From: Anastrepha obliqua
Lineage: Eukaryota > Arthropoda > Insecta > Diptera > Tephritidae
Assembly: GCF_027943255.1 (NCBI RefSeq)
Contig: NC_072893.1
Coordinates: 31,022,001 to 31,086,000 of the forward strand
Direction of reading: 5' to 3'
DNA length: 64,000 nt
A model generated the notes under the pieces. The model ran no database searches, was not told where the DNA came from, and was given only the letters and a program-made list of their open reading frames with translations. Made by a program: the position numbers and the translations under genes. This document shows positions 33,576 to 43,929 of this stretch, one piece after another (the first letter of the stretch is position 1; each line of letters starts with the position of its first letter).

Positions 33576-33707
33576 TAATATTATCCACTATTAATGTATG
33601 TAACTTTATAAAAAATCATTTCAGTCCTCTTTAAAATATTTAAATTGAATCCAGAAATTAAGAAGTTTCACTTCAAATAAGCGCACATAGTGCGGCTGGC
33701 CCTTTTT

Positions 33708-34250
33708 TTAATATAATTTTTTTCTAATTTATCCTTTTTTAATTTTATTTTATTTGACTGATAAATTATTATTTTTCAATTTATTTATCTATTTAATTTC
33801 GTTTTATTTATTATTTTTCGTTTTACATATTTCTTTAAATTTATTTATTTTTTAATTTTATATATTTTCCCCTTTTTGTTTTTTACATTTATTTAAATTA
33901 ACGTAATTGCATTTTATTTTACTTTCTAACATTTTTTTACATCTTCTTTAATTTACTTTACTTTTTTTTATATACATTTTTTTAATTTTTTATATGATTT
34001 ATATTGTTTACTTATCAGGTTTTATATATTGTATGTTTTTTAGTTTTTTTTAGTTCATTGTTTTTTTTTTTAATATTTTTTGTGTTTTTTTAATGTTTTC
34101 AACTTATTTCATTTTGTATTCTGAATTAATTTTATTTTATTTGTTGTTTATGTATTTTTAAAAATTTTTTTTTTGTTGTATGATATTTATTTTTAATAAT
34201 TTTTGTATTTATTTATTTTTATTTTATTAATTTTTTTCAACTTTATTTAT
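33708..34250. repeat. T-rich tract right of the Helentron
   Basis: T-rich low-complexity sequence like that at 31940-32288, probably one tract split by the Helentron. No coding content. Confidence 0.75.
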
Positions 34251-35589
34251 TTGGTACGTTAAAAACTTGACCGTACACAAAGATCTTCAAATATTCATAG
34301 GCAATGACGGAATCAAAAATAGCAGCGAAAAATATTTCACAAAATTGCAAACCCTGCACATGAACCATCTTCTTAGGCTTAAGTTTAGTTATAAGCGTTT
34401 AAGTGAATAAAAAAGTCATTTATTCATAAAAAAATAAAAATAAAAATTATATAATTATTCCTATTTAGAAAGTGACTTTCCTCGTACTCAGGTAAAATTT
34501 ATTTCATTCACCCCTTTCCCCTCCCGATTCACATTCCCCTTATGTACGCAAATGAGAAGCCCACGATAAAAATATTTACCTGTAATTGTCTACTGTACAT
34601 ATGTATGAGTATAGTGTTACGACCCAGTCAAACCACAAAATCAATGAAGCTGCAGAGGGTATAAAATAAAAAAGAAATAAAAACGATTTCAAAAAGCGAA
34701 GTGCCAGCTTAGCTGATAATGCTCAAGTTCACGACCGCAACCAGCTAGCAAGTGGAAAGTGCACTAACACCAACAAAATATTCTCGACTTTCTTCAACAC
34801 AAGCGCGTATAAATATCTTCTAAGCCATGTTCAAGACACGTATTTGAATAAACAGATATGTACGTATGTATGCATGGTTATGCGGCCCGTGTGAATGTGT
34901 CAAGGTACACTGAGCTCCATTATGGGGTAAAGGCCAAAGTGCATTCAACTCCTGAAAGAATGACTTGGTGATATTAGCGGTTAAACTTTTAAGCTCTGCG
35001 TAGCTTTAATAACTTTTAACGCGGTAAAACACACGCACGAAGATATGTATGTATGTATGTATGCATGTGTGTGTGTATGTGTACAAAAGTACTCCCCATA
35101 GGGCAATAAATTACGTAATTTAGTGTTAAATAACGTTTCCACGGCATCTCACTTTTGGGTTAGCTGCCGCTGGAGTGATTAAGCGCAAACGCTTGTCAAA
35201 TCCCATACAAATATCATCAAACCTATCTTTCAAAGCGCGTTGCATATAAAAATTACGGTAATCGTCTTCATTTATATGACTTTTTCGCTTTTGTTATTGT
35301 ATTCTTATCGAGACAAAGCAACAATGTTTTTCAACTTGACAACATCGAGACAATTGAATTGGCTGCCAGCGTCTAAAATTTAGAGATGTGTCCAGACACA
35401 TAAACAAACGACACTGTTTAAACACAATTGCCATCACGCACGCAGTGGAAACAGTTGACAATTCTCCCAACCTGGGTAAATAAAGAAGCCAGGTGAAACT
35501 TGCACCATCACGGCAGACGGCGAAGCAGATAAAACCGTCAACTGCAGGCTAAACAAAGCAAGAGCGGCGTTCGGGCGGTTACATGCAGT
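34251..35589. other. non-coding spacer with TATG microsatellite
   Basis: Includes (GTAT)n and TG-rich sequence around 35045-35080. No domain or supported exon. Confidence 0.45.
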
Positions 35590-36015
35590 ATGGGCGTGTT
35601 CGTAAATCTGCAGAAGCTCTAAACTGTGAATATTCAGCTCGTGTATTCAGTTAGTATTCCTTCTCCAGAAGAGACACAATGCAAGTCTCTAACACCATCA
35701 CACAGAGACTACAACTTTTCGTCAACAAATGGCTCCACATCATCTGTAGGTTATTCTGTCCGAACACCATCAGCAACGGCGCGCTGTGGAGATCAACAAA
35801 TGAGGAACCCATCCTAAGGTAAATAAAACGCAGAAAGTGACGATGGATAAGTCACACGCTTTAAAAACCACCAGATAGCAATATGAAAGTGGCACTGAAC
35901 TGGAACCCGAAAAGGAGCAGAGGTTGCAGTTGGCCAAAGAATACTTGCCGACATCACATGGGACGGCGCAAAACCAATAGTCGAGAGCCGTGCAAGATGG
36001 AAGAGGCAAAAAAAA
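35590..36015 (+). pseudogene. RTE-clade LINE C-terminus
   Basis: Frames read TITQRLQLFVNKWLHIICRL, then PNTISNGALWRSTNEEPILR, RRK plus RWISHTL (after stops), PPDSNMKVALNWNPKRSRG and finally ADITWDGAK. This is the post-RT region of RTE elements ('LQ.FVN.CLR', 'ISN..LW..T', 'WIGHTLRKP', 'WNPQ..R.RGRP'), matching the copies at 58055 and 61515. RT and endonuclease are absent. Confidence 0.8.
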
Positions 36016-36617
36016 ATAAGAAGACCCATCATAGTTGTACGAAGGTTCTGTCAGAAATGGGGTTAAATGCATCACCATTTCTTAAGGGACATTTTCCAAC
36101 GCTCTTACAAATTCGAAATAGATGCAACCTACTCTTGATTAGCTATCGTCGCCGGCCATCGTCAATGTCTTGCATTAGAAATTAAAGCAATAGGTCTCAT
36201 TCTTGTGATGGTCAGTGCCACCTCGTCGCAAATGGTTTTGTGCGCGCATATTACCCCTAGAGCATAGTCTACATCCAGTTTGTATCTATTAATATTGCCG
36301 TTTTCGCTATCTGACAGCGAAATTCCTATCACTTCTAAAGCGATGTTATCAGCAAACCCTAAAGCTTGTACTAAAATTAATTGAAATGTGAATATTTTTA
36401 ACATCAAAAGGCCTTCCTTGGGGTTTTCGGGTATGAAGAGTATAACCAGCCCCGTGAGGCAATACCTCTTTGGCAGTACCGCGGGGAGAGTGTTACAGGT
36501 CGTGCATTCTACTATGCCGGTATATCAGTAATTTGGAGAGTTTCCTCTTCAGGGGCGTCAGCCCGGAAAAAAATTCGTACTGAAATTTGTTTTGAAGAAA
36601 GAAAGCCTAATTACATT
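36016..36617. other. non-coding spacer
   Basis: The minus-strand frame at 36162-36407 contains ALGFADN, which hints at an RT catalytic box, but nothing around it fits. No feature is supported. Confidence 0.4.
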
Positions 36618-37720
36618 TAAAGGGTGATCATATTGGAGGTACTTATGGTACTTATGGTGTTCAGCAATGAGACCCATTTTTAGCTTAATGGCTACGTCAA
36701 TAAGCAAAATTGCCGTATTATAGGGTGAAGAGCAACCCCAAGCCATTCAAGAGCAGCCATAACATCCATTGAAAACAACCGTTTGGTACAGCCTACGGGC
36801 TGGTCCATTCAATGAACGGCGAATGATATCGCGCCATGGTAAACGACTAAACGTGTGATATCAAACCTGTGGACTTGTATGTGTGGACGTATTTAAAGTC
36901 GAAATCCTTTAAGGATAAACCTGTTTCGATTGAGGCATTGGAAGCCAAAATTTGTTTTTTTTTTGTTTTTGTCGGGACAGCCTAGCAAGTAAATCACTCA
37001 GACAACATTAAGTCCGTTGTACTACACTCGGGTTCCCTTTTTAATTTTCTTTAAATCTACCCGACCTCCGAAGAAATTTGAGTAGATCTTGTAGTGCCAA
37101 GGAGCCAAGGTGGTCGCTTCTTAACTTATCAGTGCCAAAGACCTCAAGCCTGATTCGAGCGAAGGCCGGGTAAAGACGCACAGAAAATGGTCCGCCATCT
37201 CATCCTTCTCTCCACATCCTGGGCAGAGTGTACTGTTTGAGATGCCCAAGTTTTCCATGTGCATCACCCATAGAAAGTGGTCCGTCATCAGTCCAACCGT
37301 CTGGCTATAGTCCCTTCTGCTTAATGACAGGAGGATCTGCGACAGTCAGTCGGACATGACAAGTAACATCAGTTTTGTCCATCTGCAGCCTCTCTCAGCC
37401 TGTTTCACTTGTGGGTTAAAGTAACCTGTTTGCTTACCGTGGCTTTGATGGCTGCAGAAGGGAGCGGCAGAACGGGCTCCGGACCAGAATCCAAAAATTA
37501 CTAAAGTTATTCACGAGAAGCCGACCGAAGTCTTCAGCTAGTCATTCAAAATTGGTTTTTACGGATAGGCGAATTACGGCGCAGTTGCGGCCAACATTTG
37601 AATGGGATTATCTTTAAAAAATAAATATCATCAATGGTTCGACACAAAAATTATAAAGATTGCACAATCAACTTGAATTTTCGTTATTTTACTTCAATTT
37701 GAAATCACTTACCCCCTTTA
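36618..37720 (+). mobile_element. mariner-superfamily element (DUF4817-type), copy B, with nested LINE
   Basis: Starts TAAAGGGTGATCATATTGG (36618) and ends ACTTACCCCCTTTA (37720), whose inverse begins TAAAGGGGG. Coding remnants: VFSNETHF and LNGYVNKQNCRI (first-Asp block, Asp changed to Asn), QAIQEQP, SIENNRLVQP, then ISNLWTCMCGR-type decayed text over the third-Asp block and SIEALEA-like codons up to the nested LINE. Downstream of the LINE, mariner C-terminal sequence resumes. The region with the QQDGATCHTA box, kept in copy A, is deleted here. The two copies therefore decayed separately after sharing the same LINE insertion. Confidence 0.75.
36951..37486 (-). pseudogene. I/LOA-type LINE 3' end inserted in mariner copy B
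   Basis: Collinear with 16051-16572 over its whole length, in the same antisense orientation, with poly-A (plus-strand poly-T near 36954-36970). It is bracketed by GAAGCCAAAA (36941-36950) and GAATCCAAAA (37487-37496), the same target duplication as in copy A after decay. C-terminal features (the zinc knuckle and the HLGSL-type tail) are still traceable, with more indels than copy A. Confidence 0.8.
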
Positions 37721-38488
37721 TTTGCATAAGTTTTTTATGTATTTTATAACTGAAAAACGTTACTCTCCAACAAAAGCAAAACGCCTACACACAAACTACT
37801 CAAGAATTTGTCATAGCGTAGATGAATTTTAAACAAAAATAAGGACAAAATCTACATACATACATACATTTTTAATGATTTTGTGTACCTACGAGTTAAT
37901 CCCCATATGCTCATCAAACAAGCGGAAATATTGTGTAGCAAAAACATTTGCCTTCAAATTCGATATAAACTAATCCTTTGGGTAATGGAAAACCATGAAA
38001 AAGCATTTTCTCCCACACTTCATTTTCTTCGTCGGTTAGCCGCATTTTAATATTTAGGTTGGTTAAGCGTGCGAGCACATATAAATACATACACACGTAC
38101 GAATACTAGGTTTCTAAGTAAAGGGTGATATTTTAGGTATATGGAAATTAATTTTAAGGTGCAACATTTTTTTTCAATACAACACACAAAATTGCTAAAT
38201 TTAACATTTTTGGTTCATACGCTTTTCCAATACACTTCTCACAAAAATTAAGAGAACAGTAAAATTTCCTAAATTTCTTAGTGATTTTTGAAAAGCTGTA
38301 TCTCGGTGAAAAATGGTCGCTTGGAGTTCCGACAAAAAGCAATTTGAAGCCTTAAGTTTCTAGTTTTAAGATCTTTGAGCAAACAATTTTTTTATTTACC
38401 GGTTATTTTGTAATCGTCTGTTAAAGGGCGACACAAAAATTTTCGGAATTTTATCTTCTGTACGGGCTTGGCAAAATTTTTCCGACTT
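37721..38488. other. non-coding spacer
   Basis: Includes a short CATA repeat near 37856-37868. At 38119 an AAAGGGTGATATTTTAGG resembles a transposon end, but no inverted partner was found. No gene. Confidence 0.4.
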
Positions 38489-38500
38489 AAACTAGCCATA

Positions 38501-38969
38501 GTACTGATACGACCCGTCCTTACATATGGTGCAGAAATATGGACGCTGAAAACAAATGACATTCATCAGCTGATGTGCTTCGAAAGACGTATCATAAGGA
38601 AAATATATGGTCCGGTTGCAACAATAGATGGCAGCTACCGCATTCGCTACAATAATGAAATCGAAGAAATCGTTCAAGGACAAAATATAATACGTTTTAT
38701 CAAAGCCCAACGAATTAGATGGATTGGGCACGTACTGCGCATGCCGAAAGAGCGAAATGCTAGGAAAGCTTTTATTTTAACACCAATTGGAGGAAGAAAA
38801 AGAGGACGCCCACGAAAGCGATGGTTAGATGACGTCGAATCAGATCTTAAGCAAATGATGAATAAGTGGAGAAATAAAGAATAAAGAAAATAAATAAATA
38901 GAATAAAGTGGAGAAAAATTGTTGATGAAGCTATGGTCCACCACGGACTGTGAGGCTAAGATGAAGAAG
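38501..38969 (+). pseudogene. RTE-like LINE, 5'-truncated insertion with 12-bp target duplication
   Basis: The open frame (to 38884) reads VLTYGAEIWTLKTNDIHQLM, FERRIIRKIYGPV, YRIRYNNEIEEIV, IRFIKAQRIRWIGHVLRMP, GGRKRGRPRKRWLDDVESDL. The 3' part continues through WRKIVDEAM and ends in an AAGATGAAGAAG tail. AAACTAGCCATA occurs immediately before (38489-38500) and after (38970-38981): a perfect 12-bp duplication that fixes both ends and shows 5' truncation during insertion. The uninterrupted 138-residue frame (38468-38884; its first codons lie upstream of the insertion) suggests a relatively young copy. It has no RT catalytic box, so it makes no active product. Confidence 0.85.
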
Positions 38970-38981
38970 AAACTAGCCATA

Positions 38982-39620
38982 CAGTCAACTAGCTTGATTA
39001 TTTAGCTTCAATTTGTTTTTTTTTTGAATTCTCGCTATGATCATTTCTCTCTGAGATATCCGCATTTTACGAAAAAAGACCATTTTATTATATCTTTGAT
39101 CATTGACTAATAACCCTGCAATGAATGGGGCAATGGCTTTGGAAAGTAGAATAAATTTCCTATACGATCCTAATTAAATTTTTTGAGAAAATTTTTTTTT
39201 TACCCTTAATGTTGGTTTGAAGTGAACACAAAAAAATGTTTTTTTTTTATAAATAATAGTCAAATAATTTTGAGCATATTAAAAGCTAATATGAGACTGC
39301 CTTTTACATTTAATTATATTTATATTTATATTTTATATATATTATATTTAATTTAATAACTTTAAAAATGGCTCTGAAGTTGACCCTCCCGAAAAATTGG
39401 ACCTAAAAGATGTTGTCCATGTTGGCTCTTCTCTTCATCTGAAACACAAAACCCAAAAAATATTAATTAATATGGCTGTAGCTATGTATCGTACTGAAAT
39501 AAAACAAAAAAATTTGACAAAATGGCGCGGTTTTGTATTTGAGACTCTAAAAATCAGTTTTTTTTTAGTTTTTTAATAAAAAATACGAAATAATTGAAAT
39601 AATAATATAATTCTAGTACA
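38982..39620. other. AT-rich non-coding spacer
   Basis: Homopolymer runs and TA-rich sequence only. The last part may belong to the AT-rich MITE-like sequence into which the SINE at 39634 inserted. Confidence 0.4.
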
Positions 39621-39633
39621 GCCGATGGCCATT

Positions 39634-39946
39634 ATATATATAATATATATAATTGGCGCGTACACCCTTTTTGGGTGTTTGGCCGAGCTCATCCTCCTAG
39701 TTGTGGTGTGCGTCTTGATGTTGTTCTACAAATGGAGGGACCTACAGTTTCAAGCCGACTCCGAACGGCAGATATTTTTATGAGGAGCTTTTTCATGGCA
39801 GAAATACACTCGGAGGTTTGCCATTGCCTGCCGAGGGGCGACCGCTATTAGAAAAATGTTTTTCTTAATTTTGGTGTTTCACCGATATTCGAACCCACGA
39901 TCTCTCTCTGAATTCCGAATGGTAGTCACGCACCAACCCTACGGCG
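39634..39946 (-). repeat. tRNA-derived SINE, full-length copy with 13-bp target duplication
   Basis: Minus-strand orientation. The head starts at 39946 with a tRNA-like promoter: GGTTGGTGCGTGACTACCAT downstream of a damaged A box, and the B box GGGTTCGAATA at about 39886-39896. The body runs through GCCATGAAAA and CCGTTCGGAGTCGG, and the 3' end is TGTACGCGCCAATT followed by a TA-rich tail. GCCGATGGCCATT lies on both sides (39621-39633 and 39947-39959), a perfect 13-bp duplication from target-primed insertion. Other copies: 119-290, 12390-12560, 12945-13022, 17930-17985, 55794-55945, 56563-56635, 59146-59290. Confidence 0.9.
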
Positions 39947-39959
39947 GCCGATGGCCATT

Positions 39960-40984
39960 GATGATAGATTAAAATTTCAGACGATTCGGTTGAAGGTCTT
40001 TTCGAGATAAACGAGTTTGAGGTACAGGAGCGCGCGAACCGCTATCTACCTAGTTAGTGGGCTGTAGAAGCTATAATATTGGGAATTTCCCCAGTGTATT
40101 CTTAAAAGACTATACTTTCGAAATATCAAAAAAACAAAAACTCGATTTTTTGAAATTTATAGACGACCGGGTCCCCTTAAGGCAACGAATTCAGAGACCA
40201 GTAATTCCACGTAGTCTCACAAAAAGTTATCCAAAGTTTTTAAATTTTTTGACATAGACGGCCAATTCATGAATCCCTTTCTGATGCTCATTTTTATCAA
40301 CTAGATACGATTCCAATGAACCCTTCTTCGCGCGTTACATAAATGTCGTATTCTCTTTCTGGGATCATTTAGCATTTGCCCCGCCTCATTTTAAATGGAG
40401 TTTTTTGGGTGTTTCTTTAAAAGCATGTAAAACGGAAACGAAAAAACGTTTTTTATTTTTGTTGTTTCATGTATTTTTGTTTTATTTTATTTCTTGATCC
40501 ATTGTTAAAAAATAAAAATTTATTTTTGGCCATACAAGGTTCTTTCATAAAGTTCTCAGCCTGGATAGACGAATAATACCACATATCTACATATATACTA
40601 CACAAAAAGACACCCTTTATATATAAGCAATAGAACACGCGCAGGCAAACAAGAAGGCTCATAAACTGTCAACTACGAAATTGTACATAGAAGTTCAAAT
40701 TACATTTGTTTCCTAAAATGTTTAATTAAATGAATGCCATAAAAAAAGTAGCCGGGTGTAATTTGCAACGTTTCATAAACTCTTGAGTGTAATAATATCC
40801 GTGAGCAAAAAGGACGCAATTTTAAACGAATATTTTGGATTCACTAGGAGTGTGGATTAATTTTAAATCACAAGTAGCGAAATATTCACGTCTTACTTTT
40901 TCACGAAACCATCTACAGACATATATATGTTTGGATATACGAGTACAGGGTGTTCCATATAGTGGTTTTATTTCAAAGGAAAAT
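39960..40984. other. non-coding spacer, possible MITE end
   Basis: At 40150-40182 TTTTTTGAAATTTATAGACG leads into GGGTCCCCTTAAGG, which resembles the right end of the TTAA-flanked MITE at 17036-17772. No matching left end was found, so no element is claimed. The rest is AT-rich. Confidence 0.4.
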
Positions 40985-41222
40985 GTTTTTTGCTTATGTT
41001 TTGGGATAAAGAAATCCAATATTTATGCGTAAAAATTTTGTACAAATGGTCTGAAACTGTTTTATGGTCGATCTTCAGCTCTTGGATGAAGCTACAACTA
41101 CTAAAATGCCGGTCAACTTCGCTTATTTCTGTGCTTTTATCGGCATTTTCGACCTTATCGACATTTTCTTTAACGTCAAAAATGCCTGAACGGGACCGAC
41201 GCAACCAAATTGCACGCAATTA
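40985..41222 (-). pseudogene. mariner transposase N-terminal fragment
   Basis: The minus frame reads RRSRSGIFDVKENVDKVENA, then QELKIDHKTVSDHLYKI and ISLSQNISKK. The RSG.FD..D linker and 'I.HKTV..HL.K' helix are typical of the mariner N-terminal helix-turn-helix domain. Downstream catalytic sequence is absent. An ACAGGGTGTTCCATATAGTG at about 40945-40964 could be its terminus; no partner is seen. Confidence 0.6.
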
Positions 41223-41254
41223 GCTATTACAGTATTGGCACCATAAATTTCTTC

Positions 41255-42860
41255 TACTTAATTGGCGCGATAACCGCTTATACGATTTTGGCCGAGTTTA
41301 CCAAAGCGCGCCAGTCTTTCTTTCTCGTGCTAACCAGCGCCAGTTGAGCACACCAAGTGAAGCCAAGTCCTTCTCCACCTGATCTTTCCAACGCAGAGAA
41401 GGCCTCTCTTTTCCCCTGCTACTACCAGCTGGTACCGCATCGAATACTTTCAGAGCCGGAGCGTTTGTATCCATTCGGACGGCATGGCCCAGCCAACGTA
41501 GTTGCTGGATCTTTATTCGCTGCGCTATGTCTATGCCATTGTAAAGCCCAACGTCCGAAAGGTCCAAAAATCACCCGCAGAATCTTACTCTCAAATACGT
41601 CAAGCGACGTCTCATCGGGTGTTGCCATCTGATATGACGGTAAGGGTGAGAGCCTTGTAGAGTGTTAGTTTAGTTTGTCGAGAGAGGACTTTGCTACTCA
41701 ATTGCATAGTTAGTCTACTTGTTGGCAAGAGAGATTCTACGTTGGATTTCAAAGCTGGCATTGTTATCGGTGTTAATGCTTGTCCTAAATAAACGAAGTC
41801 TCTTACAACCTCAAAATCATAAATGTCAACAGTGACGTGGGTGCCGACACGCGAGTGCGCCGACTGTTTGTTTGAAACAGGAGGTACTTTGTTTTGTCCT
41901 CGTTCACCACCAGATCCATTCCCTTTGCCTCTTTATCCAGTTTCGAAAGGGCAGAACTAACGCGGTTGTTAAGGTTAAAGAAATCACACGACAGCGAGTC
42001 ACCCTGTCTGAAACCTCTTTTGCTATCAAACGGCTCGGATAGGTCCTTCCCAATTCTGACGGCGCTACTGGTATTGATCAACGTCGTCTTGCATAGCCGT
42101 ATTAGTTTTGTGGGGATACCAAATTCAGACATCGCGGCATACAGATAACTCATTTTCGTACTGTCGAATGCAGCTTTGAAGTCGACGAAAAGATGGTGTG
42201 TGTCGATTCTCCTTTCATTCGCGTACTTGGCGTATTGTGAATATCTGGTCGATGGTGGACTTTCTAGGTCTAAAGCCACACTGATAAGGTCCAATCAGTT
42301 GGTTGATGGTGTGCTTCAGCCCTTCACACAATACTCTCCCTAGTACCTTATAGGCGATATTTAGAAGGCTAATCCCACGATAATTGGCACAGATTGTAGG
42401 ATCACCCTTCTTATGGATTGGGCAGAGCACACTTAAATTCCAATCGGCAGGCATGCTTTCGTCCGACCATATTTTGCATAGGATCTGAAGCATGCACCTA
42501 ACCAGCTCCTCGCCGTCATGGTTAAATAGCTCAGCCGGCAATCCGTCGGCTCCCACGACTTTGTTCTTCCTTAGTCGCGTTTCGCTATTCTCTCTTTGTC
42601 ATGGTCGGGCAGCGGAATGACAGTCCCGTAGTCAACGATTAGAGTATCCCGATCATTACATATATTCTCTGTGATATTCGCAGCAGTCACTATTTAACAA
42701 GTTTGAGAAGTGTTCCATCCATAACTTAAGCACGTTTTGGGTGTCAGTCACCAGAACGCGATCTTTGTCTTTACACGAAAATGCCACCTTCTGTAAGCCA
42801 CCAAACTTTCTGGTAGAATTTTCCCTAGATATCCTTGGCTGCTTCGTCTTTTCATATTAG
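41255..42860 (-). pseudogene. RTE-like LINE, RT to 3' end, catalytic box deleted
   Basis: This is the longest copy of its family here. On the minus strand: KFGGLQKVAFSCKDKDRVLV and LWMEHFSNLLN (pre-RT); MGADGLPAELFNHDGEELVR, DWNLSVLCPIHKKGD, NYRGISLLNIAYKVLGRVL, YQCGFRPRKSTIDQIFTIRQ, DTHHLFVDFKAAFDSTKMSY, FRQGDSLSCDFFNL (RT blocks). The frame then jumps to MDLVVNEDKTKYLLF, skipping the segment that should carry the YADD catalytic pair. The C-terminus has FESKILRVIFGPF, KIQQLRWLGHAVRMD and SLRWKDQVEKDL. The 3' end, AATTGGCGCG...TTGGCCGAG on the plus strand (41261-41296), resembles that of the SINE family. Several frameshifts. Confidence 0.85.
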
Positions 42861-43929
42861 CTTGCCCTCGAAAGGATGCTCGGAAGCTACCCAGAAGATA
42901 CTCGAGCAAAGCCCAGAAGTTGTGAGCTGCTTAGGCTGTATCCACAAGAATCATCCTGGCCACTCCCCACTGAATGGTGCTCAGGAACTTTTCACTTGCC
43001 TAGACCTCTCCACATGGAACCCTTCTGCATATATATGTACAATAGTTCGTATATATTAAATTAGCATTATTGATATTACATTTTTTCAACAAAGTATTAA
43101 AATATGAATTTATACCAAAAATGTAGTACAATGTACGAAATGTACAATCACTGTATATTGGTTACTTACGATGCATACATACGTACATACATACATACAT
43201 TTTTACATATACATACAGATGCGTTGACATGCTTTTCTCGCGTTTGATTAAAAATGTTCGCCGCCATATCGCTTTCATGTGTGCCTTCTAATTAATTCCC
43301 TTCCCAAGGGACTCAACGTTTCAATTAGTCTTAATCAGTCTAGAGGGTTTTTTGTCTCTTTCTTCAATTAACCATATAACACACCTGTGTGTGCTCATCA
43401 GCTCTTCCTACAGAGTGCGCGGCTTCAAATCTTACTCGGGAAATGCAAAATTTAAAAGGATTATTGTCACCACTAAGGGAGCAACGATAAATCACCAACG
43501 AAAAGTTCTCACCAAAATCCATCTGCTGATCAGCGGCGTTATAAATTTTAGGGTCTTCTATTTGTAGAAAAAATTGAGGCAAGATAAATTGGATTAGCAA
43601 TTAGATGTGGCACCGAAATTAATGCGTTTATGGTGAGGGTAGGGTTACGGCATTGGTATAAAAAAATTAAATATTCACCGCACGAACAAATTAGAAGACC
43701 AAAATGATTATGATGATGTCTACTAAAGCAATAATAGAAAAATGTTCCAATATCGTTGCGTTGATTGTATTTTTAAACCATATCTCGTAACGGAAATTAT
43801 TCCGCATTTATTGCTGGTATTTTAGGAATACGCAAATTCTTGTTCGGTGCAAAACGAAATAATTACGAGCATAAGACCAAAAGCTTTTGATTTCAATTTA
43901 AATGTATGTACATGGCGTTACAACGCGGG
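42861..43929. other. non-coding spacer with CATA microsatellite
   Basis: Holds two overlapping short frames at 42835-43064 without domains and a (CATA)n run at 43173-43201. Part of 42870-43020 reads like a LINE untranslated region, but I could not match it within the window. Confidence 0.4.

Larger units (their letters stand above)
32289..33707 (+). mobile_element. Helentron (Helitron-like) remnant
   Basis: The ends carry a perfect 17-bp inverted repeat: TTGAAGTGAAACTTCTT at 32289-32305 and its reverse complement at 33661-33677. Just inside the left repeat is a 12-bp palindrome TTACGCGCGTAA (32305-32316). Just outside the right repeat is a short hairpin CGCAC-ATA-GTGCG (33683-33695). Between them lie the end of a Pif1-like helicase and an AP-endonuclease-like domain in that order. 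Helentrons are rolling-circle elements whose Rep-helicase protein carries such a C-terminal endonuclease; ordinary Helitrons lack it. Rep and most of the helicase are missing. The boundary at the T-rich side is set by hairpin position and is approximate. Confidence 0.85.

Noticed and set aside
36162..36407. minus frame with ALGFADN, possible RT catalytic box
   Set aside because: The second Asp is Asn and neither flank matches RT blocks.
38119..38140. AAAGGGTGATATTTTAGG as a transposon terminus
   Set aside because: No inverted partner within 2 kb and no transposase remnant beside it.
42835..43064. overlapping frames at the edge of the RTE-like copy
   Set aside because: No domain, no splice signals; looks like untranslated or unrelated sequence.
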